The notes below the pieces were generated by a model that had not been told where the DNA came from, ran no database searches, and was given only the letters and a program-made list of their open reading frames with translations. From Hydnum rufescens UP504 (Eukaryota; Basidiomycota; Agaricomycetes; Cantharellales; Hydnaceae): DNA of 64,000 nucleotides. Location of the stretch: contig MU128989.1 in the NCBI GenBank assembly GCA_014904985.1, forward strand, positions 33,137-97,136. Reading direction: 5' to 3'. Of this stretch, positions 1 to 10,971 are shown piece after piece. The position numbers were made by a program, and so were the translations under genes. Numbering within the stretch: the stretch's first letter is position 1; every line of letters begins with the position of its first letter.

Positions 1-904
1 TCTCAGAGACCCATGATGACCGCCCAGCACCAGGGCCCTGGGCAGAATCATTTGAAGAAACTACTGTCCAAGTGGAGAGGGTTATCGCCTATTGGAGTCG
101 TATGTGCAAGCCTGCTGAAACCCGGTACTTGGCCACGGAAAGGGAGGCCCTAGCGGCTAAAGATAGTCTAATACGGTTCCTGCCCTTTATAGAGGGGGAA
201 CAAATCCTTCTTGTAACAGACCATGCAGCCTTACAGTGGGCAAAAACCTATGAAAATGCCAACCGGCATCTTAGCACATGGGGAGCAGTATTTGCAGCCT
301 TCCCAGGGATGACTATAGTACATCGACCGGGCCATATCCATTCCAATGTGGACCCCCTGTCCAGACTACCACTAACCCCTGAAGTAGTATCGCCCAAGGA
401 TCAAGACCTCCCTAAACTGGTCATGAACAAGAGTAATCAAATGAGTAGTTCGAGTCTCGCTCAACATTCCCCCAGCATGGGAAGGGCCATATTCGTTCTT
501 ACACGAACTCAGACAGTCATACTCAATTCGCAGATCACTGACAACCCACCAATGACAGTTTCCCCAGGTGTCCCAGACACAACCATGGAGATCCAAAGTC
601 TAGAGAGGCTGCCACCAGGACTAAATTTGTCTATCTTGACCAGTACGATTTGTTGTTTCCAGGAGGGATACATCAATGACCTGGAGTTCAAAGCCATCTG
701 GACCAGGACAAGAGTCGACTCAGCCTCCCAGACCCCACAAGGTCAGAAAGTTGAACTCGAACACTTCTGCTGATTCACCAGGGGTGATAATGGACTCCTA
801 CTTTTTAAGGACTCGGATGGCCAATCCAGGTTATGCATACCCTCGAAGGAGCAACTCACCCTTGTCAAGGAAGCCCATGATGCCCCCCACGAGTCCACTC
901 ACGG
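1..904 (+). pseudogene. Ty3/gypsy pol remnant: RNase H and start of integrase
   Basis: The frame through 72-773 reads as the RNase H region of a Ty3/gypsy polyprotein: an ATERE block with the catalytic glutamate, a VTDHAALQW block with the catalytic aspartate, and a closing HRPGH..NVDPLSRLP segment. The window edge cuts off reverse transcriptase and the first RNase H aspartate. A frame change follows near 773. The stretch 780-904 in another frame reads GLLLFKDSDG...LCIPS...LVKEAHDAPHESTHG, the histidine half of the integrase HHCC zinc-binding domain. Reading stops at 904, where a 1.55-kb insertion splits the domain; the CC half resumes at 2458. It is a dead copy, disrupted by the insertion, the frame change and later stop codons. 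Confidence 0.9.
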
Positions 905-2453
905 TGTAAGCAAGAGAAAAAGGGGGAATCTCTGCCACAGTCCGCGATATGGAATCGAGAACGAAGAACGGGGGCCACCAAAATAATCCGAATGTTCAGG
1001 TCCGAGTGTAGGAGGGTCTTTAGGATAGAAGATAATCCGCTGTCAGCAGTAGTTGCCCAAGCAGATGAATAAAGGGGAAATTATGCCACAAATCCCACAC
1101 TCCAAGGTCCTAGTCTTGTGGCCTTAGACAAAGTGTAGTAGTAGCAATGTCCTCAGATGGAATTCGCCCGGGAATCCAGCAGCAATACTTCAGTGCTTCA
1201 GACTGGGGAGGGGGAAGACAATGGAATTTTCAACACAATTCGCTTAATATACAACCCGGCTATGAGATCAAATATCCGATGGAAGCAGGGGGATAGGGGA
1301 AATATGTAGAAAAAGGAATCAAGTCAAAAGCTTCAAAACTGACAGAGATATTCAATTTACAAGTCTGGGGACAGGATAGAGCATAAAATGACTATTTCTC
1401 CTTCCCTTTTGGACTGATTCCCTTGAGGAATGGTGGAATGAGTCGTCCTGAACGTCCTATCCTTCGGATATAAGGCTGCCGGACAATATTCGATATTTGA
1501 AAATTGGAAGGGGGAATGATGTTCTCCTGAGACAAGGGGGAAATTCGTATGTAGAACACCGAGTTCTTCTTCGTTCGCTGCGCCCTTCATACCTCTGGAT
1601 GGGCATTTTCAATACCTTTCTAGGCGCGGTCGTTTCATGCAAATCCGATCAAAACTGACGGAGAAATTCGAAAAATACACCTTCTTATTATGAATGAGCA
1701 GGTGAAATCGTTCCAGAAGCCTCAGTTCTGATCCGATGAACACGTAATCGGTATCATTCGATAGGTATTGATCACAGCTTTCAGGGCGCTATATTTACGA
1801 GTCGATCGGATATGAATTGACTTCGAAAAGCGGAAAATACTCCTTAAGAGCATGGATTCCATAGTAAAATCGTTCTAGAACGTGCAGTTTTCATCGGATT
1901 GACTCGTACTTGGTATCGTCGGATAGGTATGAATCGTATCTTTCTGGGCGCTACTTTCCCGAGCCGATCCGATCAAAACTGACGGAGAAATTCAACGAAT
2001 ACTCCTTGAGAGTGCCGCATTTGCCCCTATTTGATTATGTAATGCATCCGCGAGTAGGAATGAAGGCCCGGGTGTGTAATCCATCGTATTACATAATCAC
2101 CATTCGTTAGGATCGCCCTTAAGGCAGCAAGATCCATATGAGCAGATTGAAGGAGAATTCAAGACGATATACAGAAGGGCAAGTTGAATTGCCGGGTCCA
2201 CCATATCATGGCTTATGGTAGGGCATAAATGAATACAGTCCCTGTGGCCTGTTGAAGACCCCGGGAGATTGACTCGTGTACAAGGAAATGAGCATTCCAT
2301 TTACATCTTTTCAGGCATATGGAATTCATGCTCATCCATGAACAGACGAAAGGCTTGATATTGGAACGACATATTGGTACATTTTTAATTCGTTCATCGG
2401 AAAATTCGACGCTGAAATGGAACTCTATGTGGTAGGGATTTTTCCCTCCAACA
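905..2453. mobile_element. 1.55-kb insertion in the integrase, carrying ~162-bp tandem units
   Basis: The segment interrupts the HHCC domain of the gypsy integrase. The 4 bp ACGG occur at 901-904 and again at 2454-2457. Removing one copy plus the insert rejoins the pol frame without a shift (THG then WWGKMLEILCQGFYW), so insertion with a 4-bp duplication is inferred. No long terminal inverted repeats are obvious. The inner part is a degenerate tandem array: the block CTTTCTAGGCGCGG recurs in variant form at 1616, 1778 and 1940 (period 162), each followed about 25 nt later by a variant of CTGACGGAGAAATTC. Related units occur at 35.3-35.9 kb and 48.2-48.6 kb. No coding function is recognised. 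Confidence 0.65.
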
Positions 2454-2457
2454 ACGG

Positions 2458-4105
2458 CTGGTGGGGAAAAATGTTGGAAATACTTTGCCAAGGATTCTAC
2501 TGGAAGTCCATGTGAAAGGATGTCCTATGTTACTGCGAAACTTGTGACATTTGCCAAAAGACTAAACATGACTGATTGGGACCCGAGGGCTACCTCTGAC
2601 CAATCGACGTGCCCATGTTACTGTTCAAAGTCATCAGCATGGACTTCATAACAGGGCTGCCCAAGTCGGGAGAACACGATGCGATATTAGCTGTCGTGGA
2701 CAAGCTCATGAAGTATGGCATTTTTGTCCCCACCACCACCCATGTAACTGCAGATAGAACAGCTGCATTACTACATAAAGAAGTATACAAGCATTTTGGC
2801 CTACCATCACGGATCGTGAGCGACCACGATCCATGCTTTATAAGCAACTTCTGGCATTCTCTAGCAGATTACTTCAACACACGACTAGTGATGTCCACCT
2901 CACACCACCCTCAGACTGATGGCCACACCGAAGTGATGAACCAACACCTCAAGACCATGATATGGTGCTATGTAAATGCGGACTGCTCTGATTGGGCCAA
3001 CTGGCTGGATGTATTAGTGTCTGCTTACAACAGGGCCACGCACTCAGCCACACAGATGTCACCTGCCTCCTTATTGTTGGGGTATATGCCCCGAACTCCC
3101 CTACGTTTACTACAGGAGTCAGTGGGATCAATACTCACAGACAGCCCATTGGCAGACACATGCATAAAGGCCCTTCAGGTCTGAAGGGACCTGGCCCGCG
3201 ATGCCATTATCCGAGCTGCTGACTCTCAAGCATATCAATATGATAAAAAACAAAGAGCCATCCTTTATAAAGCAGGCGATGAGGTATTACTAAACCCCCA
3301 TTCGTTGGAACTCATGGACATCAAGGGTACTGGACACAAGCTTATGCAACGAAGAACTGGCCCATTCAAAATCACCAAAGTCCTCAGTCCCACCACCTAT
3401 AGGATATGACTCCCAGACTCAATCCCGATGCATAATGTCATCAACCTAGAACACCTCAGCCTATACCAACAATCTCAAGATAAAGACCGACCCAGGATGC
3501 CAAATCCTCGGGATGATTTAAAAGCCTCCAAAGAGTATGAAGTAGAAAGGATTATGGACTCTAGGTACAACAAGAAAAAAAGGATTGTAGAATATCTGGT
3601 TCATTGGCTTGGCTATGGGCCAGAGCATGATTCATGGCAGTTGAGCCATGACCTACATAACACCCCGGAGGTCATAAAGAAATTTAAGGACCATATGGCC
3701 ACCAGTATTGCCCCAGACCCTGAGATCCCGTTGGCCCTACTTACAGTGATAGCCAGGTTTGAGGGCCCCACATTGTTCTCCAAACCGCACATGAGGTCCC
3801 ACACTGACTTCCAAAACAACAGCCCAGCACGCTATACAGGAGAGCCACGATATGGCTACACCTTCTACGAAATGTACCATGCTGTCCTGATGCCACCAAT
3901 CACACGACTTACCCGAACCGGACATATGGGCATGTTGGACATCCTTGGTCAACCACCTTCTTTCGAACTAGTCACCTCTGCGCAGCCCCTTAGCCTACTC
4001 GCAGCATTTGTGCCCACCTTTCTACAGCCAATCTGCAAAGTATGGGACGAAAACAAACAATCCGTTGTCAAAACACCAGATGCTGTATTGGGAACATATC
4101 ATTGA
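2458..4105 (+). pseudogene. Ty3/gypsy integrase core and chromodomain
   Basis: This continues the pol gene after the insertion. The CC half of the zinc-binding domain reads CETCDICQKTK near 2540. The integrase core (2609-3184) shows the DDE acids in context: MDFITGLPK, IVSDHDPCF and HTEVMNQHLK, with the usual HHPQTDG before the glutamate. After a stop at 3182-3184 the frame continues with RDLARDAIIRA...GDEVLLNP, then a second stop near 3407. From 3536 a chromodomain follows (YEVERIMDSR, YLVHWLGYG, HDSWQ), the module that directs integration to modified chromatin in chromoviruses. The frame runs on to a stop at 4103-4105. Several in-frame stops make it non-functional. No flanking LTR was identified. 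Confidence 0.9.
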
Positions 4106-4214
4106 TGGTATAATACCACACTTAAGTCATATATAAACATGGTCTCATACCGCCAATGGTAACCCTGGTATCATTAGCCTCAGCAGGCCGGATTTCTCCA
4201 TAAAAGAACATTTC

Positions 4215-4310
4215 ACAATGTCCCCACAGTGAGATTCGAACCCAGAGCTCTTTGATATAGCATGAGGAACCAGAAGCACTAGTTGGCTAGGTTAACTCAT
4301 ATTGCTTGTA
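4215..4310 (-). other. tRNA-like (SINE-head-like) segment
   Basis: On the minus strand this contains GGGTTCGAATCTC, a good RNA polymerase III B box, and about 45 nt upstream TAGCCAACTAG, a possible A box. No full cloverleaf could be drawn with confidence, so a decayed tRNA-derived SINE head is more likely than a working tRNA gene. Confidence 0.35.
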
Positions 4311-4481
4311 TTTCTTGTCGCAATGTTTCCTATATACCCCAAGGGTTTTTCCGTCAGTTGCTCCGCACAGTATTCTCTATTTCTGTGCCCCTGTGTCATC
4401 TGTCATCCTTTGGCTCTGCAATATGGGCAGTGTATTTAATTTGCATATTAAATACATAATGGGACAAGCACCCTTTCCACT

Positions 4482-6775
4482 CTAATCCTCATTGCTATGT
4501 ATGATGTCCTGATCGATATTATTGACACTTTGATCAGGATCACTCATGACCCCTGGGGTTTTCCATATCCACGCGAAGTCTTTGGCCCTATTGCAAAGGA
4601 TGGATGCTTGTTTGGCAGCATACGCATGGATGCCATCCGACAGATCAAGTAGAAGTCCAGGCATATGCAGAGATTTCCAGTCTTCCCACCAAGCGGCACG
4701 ATACTCAGAAAATTGGAGGATGTGGCACATCTCCTCTTGAAGAAGCTGCACCTCCTCGGCCCAGTGCTGCATTCGCGCATGTGCCTTGGCCCATTCATCA
4801 CGCAATGCTAGGGAACTCAGTACAATACAATGATAGAATGAGATACGTAACTTACCTTCATGCATATCTAATGTATCATCTCTGTGTGGGGCAGCGGGTG
4901 TAATCCAGATCCATGAAAGGGTCCGATGACCCTCACCAGGACCGTCCCTAGGCCTTCGGGCGGCGTCATCTTCGTGTGCCGAAAGAGCACATAGGTCATC
5001 TTTCCCCAAGGGTTTCAGGACACTTTCCCACTCGCCAGAGCCTGCAAGGGTCAAATAAGATTTCCGGGCCACAGAGTACCTCATGGCAATTCTGTTCATT
5101 CGTGCTTCGGCTTTATTGAGAAGTGTCTGTGCACGTGTATTTGGGTTTTGCCCGGACACTTGATCCACCTTGTACTTAGTCAGATGGGCATAGACAATCA
5201 GGGATTGACAAAGCTCTGCAATTGAATCCATTGCCTGCGCATAGCGAAGCTTGTGTTCCATGTCCGCAAGGTTGAAGAGGGAAGCTGAGAAGGGAGCCTC
5301 AACAATTGAGTCTCAGGATGACAGTCTGAATCATCTCTAGAGGGCATCACAGCTACGAGGCACATTGCCTCAGGCATATATGCTGACTGTATCATACGAA
5401 ATGCTGAAATATGCTTTCCCACTTGAAGCCGACACTCCTGAATGTCAGTTTGCTGAAGTGCTGTGCCAGGGCCACTCTGCGCAGCCACATCTTCAGTGAG
5501 ATGTCACCTTCAAGATACATGAGTATCACATTACATCCATTCGGAAATCTGCCACTCACTGGTGTTCTTCCAGTTCTAAACCCATAACAAGGAAGGCACA
5601 TGTGCTTACAGCATGTAATTCAGGCTCGCCCGCAGCATGGGACTGCCTCTCTGATTGTATGAGTTTGAGGTGGATTTGTGCTTGGGTCATTGCTATTGCA
5701 CACAATGAGTTTATTTACCCATACATGCACATGTGGGAAAGAAAAACATACATGAGGCCATGATGACGTACGGGTTGGGCTTGGTATTGTCTGATTCCCA
5801 AGCCAATACCATGGCCAACCATTCATCAGTCACGGCGTTCAAAAAGCCAGCATTGAACTGGTGAAATTGGTCAGAATGTAGGGTAGTTGCAGCGACGGCA
5901 GCGAGTAACTTGGTTTTGAGAGAGTCACCTAGAAAGGAGTGTTAGATTGTAGTGCATTTTGCAAGAGAATAACTTGCCAAGTCCAATGACCTTACAATAG
6001 TTCCAACCTCCGAAGAGATCATCTATTGTGTTGTGCCAGGATCCCTTGCCCATTTCTTTTGTGCTGTTGGCAGTGGGATTAATATTTGCCCAGTCACGCT
6101 CAATACCTTCACCATCCTTACGTCCAGCACCAGGGCGGAGGTTGAGTGAGAATTTCATGTGACACTGTTGCTTATGCGCAGGGAGGTGGAATTTTGGTAT
6201 GACACCCGTGAGCTGTGTTTTTGAATCGAGACAGAGGAGAGGAGGGAGCTGAGCATGGCGCACTGCTTGCTTCTTTATCCATTGACAGAATATGTCATAG
6301 GACAAGAGCACGCTGTGGAGGCCAGATGATCACAGGCTTGAGAAGATGATGAAGTCCATATTGCTGTAACTGTGACATATTATTAATAATCGTTCAGTAA
6401 TTAACTCGGGAATCAACCTTACCATTTGCTTTTCTGGAGATCCCAAGTCCGAGGGGATGAATACAGCCTTGATGTGCACACACAGATGCGCTGACACCAG
6501 TCACTCGTAGTCCTGTCAACTTCCTTGTGTTGGCAAGGTCCACAGCAGCAAGCCCACTGCATGTTGAGATCTGGTCAGGTGAATCAGTATAGTGTATGGG
6601 ACATGAGGGATTCTAGAAATGAGCTTACATCCTTCTCAGACATGAAATCTAAGAGAAATTTCTTGTATATTTCATCTTTGACGAAGTAAGCCCAGCCTGT
6701 GCCGAGACCTGGATCGGAACGGCCCCAGGTTTGAACAGCCTGGTCAGCCAATTATCAGTATCTAATTAGATACTT
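4482..6775 (-). pseudogene. KDZ transposase 1 (CxC2 class), central and C-terminal part
   Basis: Read on the minus strand from about 6770, spliced exons give SDPGLGTGWAYFV, STCSGLAAVDLANTRK, CVCAHQGCIHP, then YDIFCQWIKK, PKFHLPAHKQQCH and the hallmark GRKDGEGIERDWANINP, then WLAMVLAWESD and PNPYVI. The long C-terminal ORF (5261-4482) contains LRYAQAMDSIAELC, NTRAQTLLNKAEAR and EEVQLLQEEM. These are the ordered conserved blocks of KDZ transposases, which move large DNA transposons in fungi. Short introns separate the blocks. The N-terminal cysteine cluster of the same gene lies at 12260-11618; the ~250 residues normally between the halves are missing, and element E1 plus an LTR sit in their place. 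Confidence 0.85.
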
Positions 6776-6780
6776 CAAAG

Positions 6781-6904
6781 GTTGCATTTATATGGTCTAA
6801 CTAGATATCAGACCCGGGGGCCCCCAGGGGCCCCTGCAATTCAATCAAGGGGGCTGGTCAAGCAGCCCAGGGGCCCCTGGGGCCCTAGCCATGGATTATT
6901 TATT
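6781..6904. repeat. GC-rich palindromic border and TTA-rich run left of E1
   Basis: The perfect 12-bp palindrome CAGGGGCCCCTG occurs at 6825-6836 and 6868-6879. A TTATTTATTA-type run begins just outside the last recognisable E1 unit, near 6896. It may mark the outer edge of E1, but no matching sequence was found at the other end because an LTR truncates the right arm. Confidence 0.4.
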
Positions 6905-8700
6905 TATTTATTATTATTATTATTACTACTATTATTATATACAATGATAGGCTCGCCCAGTGGGGCTCACCCATGCGCCCAAGAAGAACAGCCAGAGGCT
7001 GCTCTTCTTGCGCGATCACAGCCAAAGAAAAAGCCTCACCTTCATGTGGGGGGGGGTTTGGCTTGGTTCCCGGGTTTGGGGTCGTGGGGTTCAGCTTGGC
7101 GGGTTCGGGGTCGTGGGGTGGGTTGCAGGGTTCGGCTCGCCAGATCTTCGTTCGCCGGGTGTTCGTTTGGCGGGTTTGGGGTCAGGGGTTCATGCGGATT
7201 TGAGTCCAAGATCTAGGGGAAAAAAAACAATATGTTAGAAAATAAAGCTTTGCAAGAAGAGCAGCTTATGCTGCTCTTCTTGCACCGCAGGATTAATAAA
7301 AAAAGCTCACCTTGTAGTACCACACCCGCGGCGGCGGGTGTGGTACTTTATATTCCCGTGTATGGTCGGCCGGGTTTCGAGATGCGGGGTCGTGGGGGTT
7401 CTTGCATCGGTATTCGCTCGCGTGAAAGGTGAAGACCTAATAGAAAAAAAAGTCGGTCAGTAAAGAAGTAAAGGCAGCGCAAAAAGAGCAGCTTACGCTG
7501 CTCTTTTTGCGCGCTGTATATATTGGGGGGACTCACCTTATATAGAACCACACCCGCCATAGCGGGTGTGGTTCATGCTGCCGTTCGCTGTGCGCGTTGT
7601 CGTCTGTTGTGGTCGCACTGGTCACGTTTTCGCGGTTTTCTTTGTCAGGGGGTGGGTCGTTTGGCATGTCTTCGGCGGGGTTTTGCTCACCGGGTCTTCG
7701 TTCGGCGGGGTCACGGTTGTGGGGTTTCGCTCGGCGGGTTTGGGTTGGGGGTTTGTGTGGGTGCGAGTCCAAAAGCTAGAAGAATAAATAAACATTACAT
7801 ATTGCAAGAAGAGCAGCTTACGCTGCTCTTCTTGCGCCACAAAAAAAATAAAAAATAAAAAAAACTTATCTTGTGGTACCACACACCTGCCGCAGCAGGT
7901 GTGTGGTTCCTGGGGCCACTCGTTGGCTTCACGTCGCTTTGTGTCTTTGCTGGTGGGGTGGTCCTTCACTCGCGGGGGTTTCGTTTGGCGTGTGACTTTT
8001 GGCGCGCGTTCGTGTCATGGGCTGTCATTTCGGGGGGTTTGGGGTTCATTTGGCGGGTCCTTGTTTGGCAGGGGTCCGTTCCGCTCGTTCTTGTTGGGTG
8101 GTTCTTCATTTCATTGGTTGTAGGGCAGGGGATAATCTAGAAAAAATCTTTACATTAGTGAGAAATTAAAACCAGTGCAAAAGGAGCAGCTTTCGCTGCT
8201 CTTTTTGCGCAGCTGGACATATTGGAGGGGGGGACTCATCTTATAGAGAACCACACACCCGCTGTAGCGGGTGTGGGGTTCGTGCGGCCATTCACTGGGC
8301 ACATTGTCGTCTGTCGTCGTCGCGTTCGTCACGTTCGTTGCGTTCGTTGCGTTCGTCGTGTTCATCGCGTTCGTCGTGTTCATCATGTTCGTCGTGTTCG
8401 TCGTGTTGTCGCGGTCTTCCTTCTCGTGTTGTTGCCTGGCGTGGTCCTATTTGGGCCCTGGCAGGTCGGGCCTTCGTCGTTTGGCTGATCCCTAGGACCA
8501 GGTCATGATCTATATGAAAGGTGCTGTGTTAGTAAACAAGTTCAAAGCAGCGCAAAGAGAGCAGCTTTCGCTGCTCTTTTTGCGCTGTTGTATCTACTAC
8601 GATAAAAAAAACTCACCTTGTGACCACACACCCGCATCGGTGGGTGTGTGGTCATCTTTCCTTCTTTGGGTGGTTTCCCTGTTAGGTGGTGGTTGTGAGA
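6905..8700 (-). mobile_element. Element E1, left arm: six outward exon-intron units with hairpins
   Basis: Six units run outward on the minus strand from the central palindrome. Intron-like segments (donor to acceptor, plus coordinates): 8616-8510, 8239-8137, 7869-7776, 7536-7437, 7310-7213, and a decayed one starting at 7039. Donors are GTGAGT or close (two have AT in place of GT), branch-like TACTAAC or TAACAT occurs near the end, and acceptors are (C)TAG. Inside each intron is hairpin A (stem core AGAGCAGC/GCTGCTCT; at 8548-8587, 8175-8215, 7804-7835, 7474-7515, 7252-7283, 6974-7015). Just before each donor is hairpin B (stem core CACACCCGC/GCGGGTGTG; at 8622-8653, 8248-8281, 7875-7910, 7545-7574, 7316-7348). 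Exons of roughly 130-270 nt have no shared open frame. Short ORFs here are by-products of the repeats. Confidence 0.85.
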
Positions 8701-9356
8701 GAAAGAAACACAACTCAACACCGGCAATTGCCGGCATCCAAAAAGCGCCCAAGTGCAGCGTCACGACTACAGTATGAATTAGTAGCAAGTGACTAAATGT
8801 AGAATAAATACCATATAATTAATATTTGTCGAAAGGAAATAAAGAGGCCATAACAATGAGTCAGAGTTCACTAAGGCATGCACATTGCAAAGTGGATTGG
8901 GCGATTTCTATGCTTCACAATCGGCTTAAATTTAAATATATTGGTGGAATATATGTACCCTACATGGGCGATCAATTATTTCGGGCGCTCCCTCCATTTT
9001 TCAATTTTTCGTACCTTCAATTCCTTAAATAGGGAATTGAAGGTACGAAAAATTGAAAAATGGAGGGAGCGCCCGAAATAATTGATCGCCCATGTAGGGT
9101 ACATATATTCCACCAATATATTTAAATTTAAGCCGATTGTGAAGCATAGAAATCGCCCAATCCACTTTGCAATGTGCATGCCTTAGTGAACTCTGACTCA
9201 TTGTTATGGCCTCTTTATTTCCTTTCGACAAATATTAATTATATGGTATTTATTCTACATTTAGTCACTTGCTACTAATTCATACTGTAGTCGTGACGCT
9301 GCACTTGGGCGCTTTTTGGATGCCGGCAATTGCCGGCGTTGAGTTGTGTTTCTTTC
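8701..9356. repeat. Element E1, central near-perfect palindrome
   Basis: Positions 8701-9024 are the reverse complement of 9033-9356, with an 8-nt spacer at 9025-9032. I found a single mismatch (8720/9337) in 324 nt. Each outer end holds the smaller palindrome GCCGGCAATTGCCGG. Outside 8701/9356 the two arms are still homologous but diverge quickly. The pairs of identical ORFs seen on the two strands here merely reflect the palindrome. Because units run outward from it on both sides, a bidirectional promoter is possible; AT-rich TATA-like stretches are present, but no promoter is proven. Confidence 0.95.
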
Positions 9357-10971
9357 CCGCACCTTACGCAACCACCCAACAAGGAACTAGACGACCACAC
9401 ACCCGCCGTTGCGAGTGTGTGGTCACTAGGTGAGTTTTATTTTGGAATAGCTACAACAGCGCAAAAAGAGCAGCGAAGCTGCTCTTTTTGCGCTGCTTTT
9501 ACTTCTTAACTGACGCTCTTTTTGTTTAAATCTAGGTCTCATCTTTCACACGAACAAATAGCAACACGAAACCCCAGCAGCCCCAGGTATCGACACCAGG
9601 CCAGTAAGAACGGGGACGACCGTATAACGACCTACCCGAACAAGAGTCCGCACCTGAAAAGCAGCACGGTGCATGGCCACAGAGTGAAACGAGGTACCAC
9701 ACACCTGCCGTGGCGGGTGTGTGGTACTATATGATTGTTTTTTTTTTGTTATTTTTATTTTATTTTGTGGTGCAAGAAGAGCAGCGTAAGCTGCTCTTCT
9801 TGCAAAGTTTTAATGATTTAACTAATATTATTTATTTTCTAGATCTTGAACTCAAACCTGTATGAACCCGCAGAGCCAAACCCCGCAACCCCAAACCCGC
9901 CCAACGAACGCCCGGGAAACAAACACCCGCCCCACGAACGCCCGCCCAATGAACACCCACCCAACGAAAACTTGCCATACGAACACCACCCGCCTGCCAA
10001 AACCGACAATCCGCCAAATGAGCACGGGCCAAACGGCCTCCGCCAAACCAAACTTTCCAAACCACACACCCACCAAAGCGGGTGTGTGGTAATATTAGGT
10101 ATGTCTAATCCCACCGGTGCCAAAAGAGCAGCAGAAGCTGCTCTTTTGGCACCTCTGTTTTCTTTTTTTGTACTAATGTATTATTATTCGTTCTTCTAGG
10201 TCTTTTCCCTCCGCGAAGACCCACCCGACGAGGACATCGTGTACCATACACCCGCTTTGGCGGGTGTGTGGTACTAGTAGGTGAGTTTTTTTTTTATTAC
10301 GCAGTGTACCGCGACGCCAAAAGAGTAGCCCCGGCTGCTCTTTTGGCGTTGCCTTCGTTTTTTTTCTTTACTAACATATCATTATTCTAGGTACATTTTA
10401 CCATGCAACACCTGACCCGACGAATGCACAGATCAGGCCAGGGCAAAACACGGGACCACGCAGCCACCCATACCCCCCAATCCTCGACTTCCCACAACAT
10501 ATATGAGGACGAAACAAATACAGCGCCACACACCCGCTTCGGTGGGTGTGTGGCAATATTAGGTGAGTTTCCCCCCCTACGGGTGTGTGACGACGCCAAA
10601 AGAGCAGCACCAGCTGCTCTTTTGGCGTTGCCTTTGTTTTTTTTTTCTTTACTAACATACTATTATTCTAGGTATCTCCACTGCCCGATATCCGACTCGA
10701 CAAATGCACAGACCAGGTCCAAAGCAAAACACGGGACCGCACCGCCCCCATACCCCCGACCCTCGATTTTCCGCAACAACGAAACACGAAACAAATACAG
10801 TGCCACACACCCGCTTCGGCAGGTGTGTGGCAATATTAGGTTAGTTTTTTTGATTATGAGGTGTACCACGACGCAAAAGAGCAGCACCTGCTGCTCTTTT
10901 GGCGTTCCCTTTGAATTTTTTTCCTTTACTAACATATTAATCTTATTTTTACTTATTTAATCTAGGTTATC
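9357..10971 (+). mobile_element. Element E1, right arm: six outward exon-intron units with hairpins
   Basis: Plus-strand mirror of the left arm. Introns: 9430-9535, an ill-defined donor to 9842, 10099-10199, 10281-10390, 10563-10671, 10840-10965. Donors are GTGAGT, GTATGT or GTTAGT; the last three have a clear TACTAACA before an ATTATTCTAG-like acceptor. Hairpin A lies in each intron (9457-9495, 9772-9803, 10116-10153, 10315-10348, 10594-10627, 10871-10903). Hairpin B ends each exon (9393-9424, 9694-9727, 10061-10090, 10241-10274, 10525-10554, 10802-10831). Exons 10391-10562 and 10672-10839 are alike (ACAAATGCACAGACCAG, AAAACACGGGACC) and other exons less so. Exon lengths (256, 81, 172, 168) do not keep one frame, so a coding role is unlikely. 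A solo LTR cuts the arm at 10972. Confidence 0.88.

Noticed and set aside
7523..8488. Many 60-115-aa ORFs in E1 (for example the Val/Phe/Arg-rich frames around 8271-8495)
   Set aside because: They arise from hairpin repeats and GTTCGTC-type runs, overlap on both strands, lack shared frames between units and are cut by the splice signals.
6974..8660. Bacterial-type intrinsic terminators
   Set aside because: Stem-loops followed by T runs resemble them superficially, but the T runs are intron pyrimidine tracts in a fungal context.
8826..9231. Two identical 67-68-aa protein pairs on opposite strands
   Set aside because: They are the two arms of the central palindrome; the reading is duplicated by symmetry.
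6905..10971. CRISPR array
   Set aside because: Repeats are hairpins with compensating variation in ~300-bp units on opposite strands, not identical direct repeats with short spacers, and the genome is eukaryotic.
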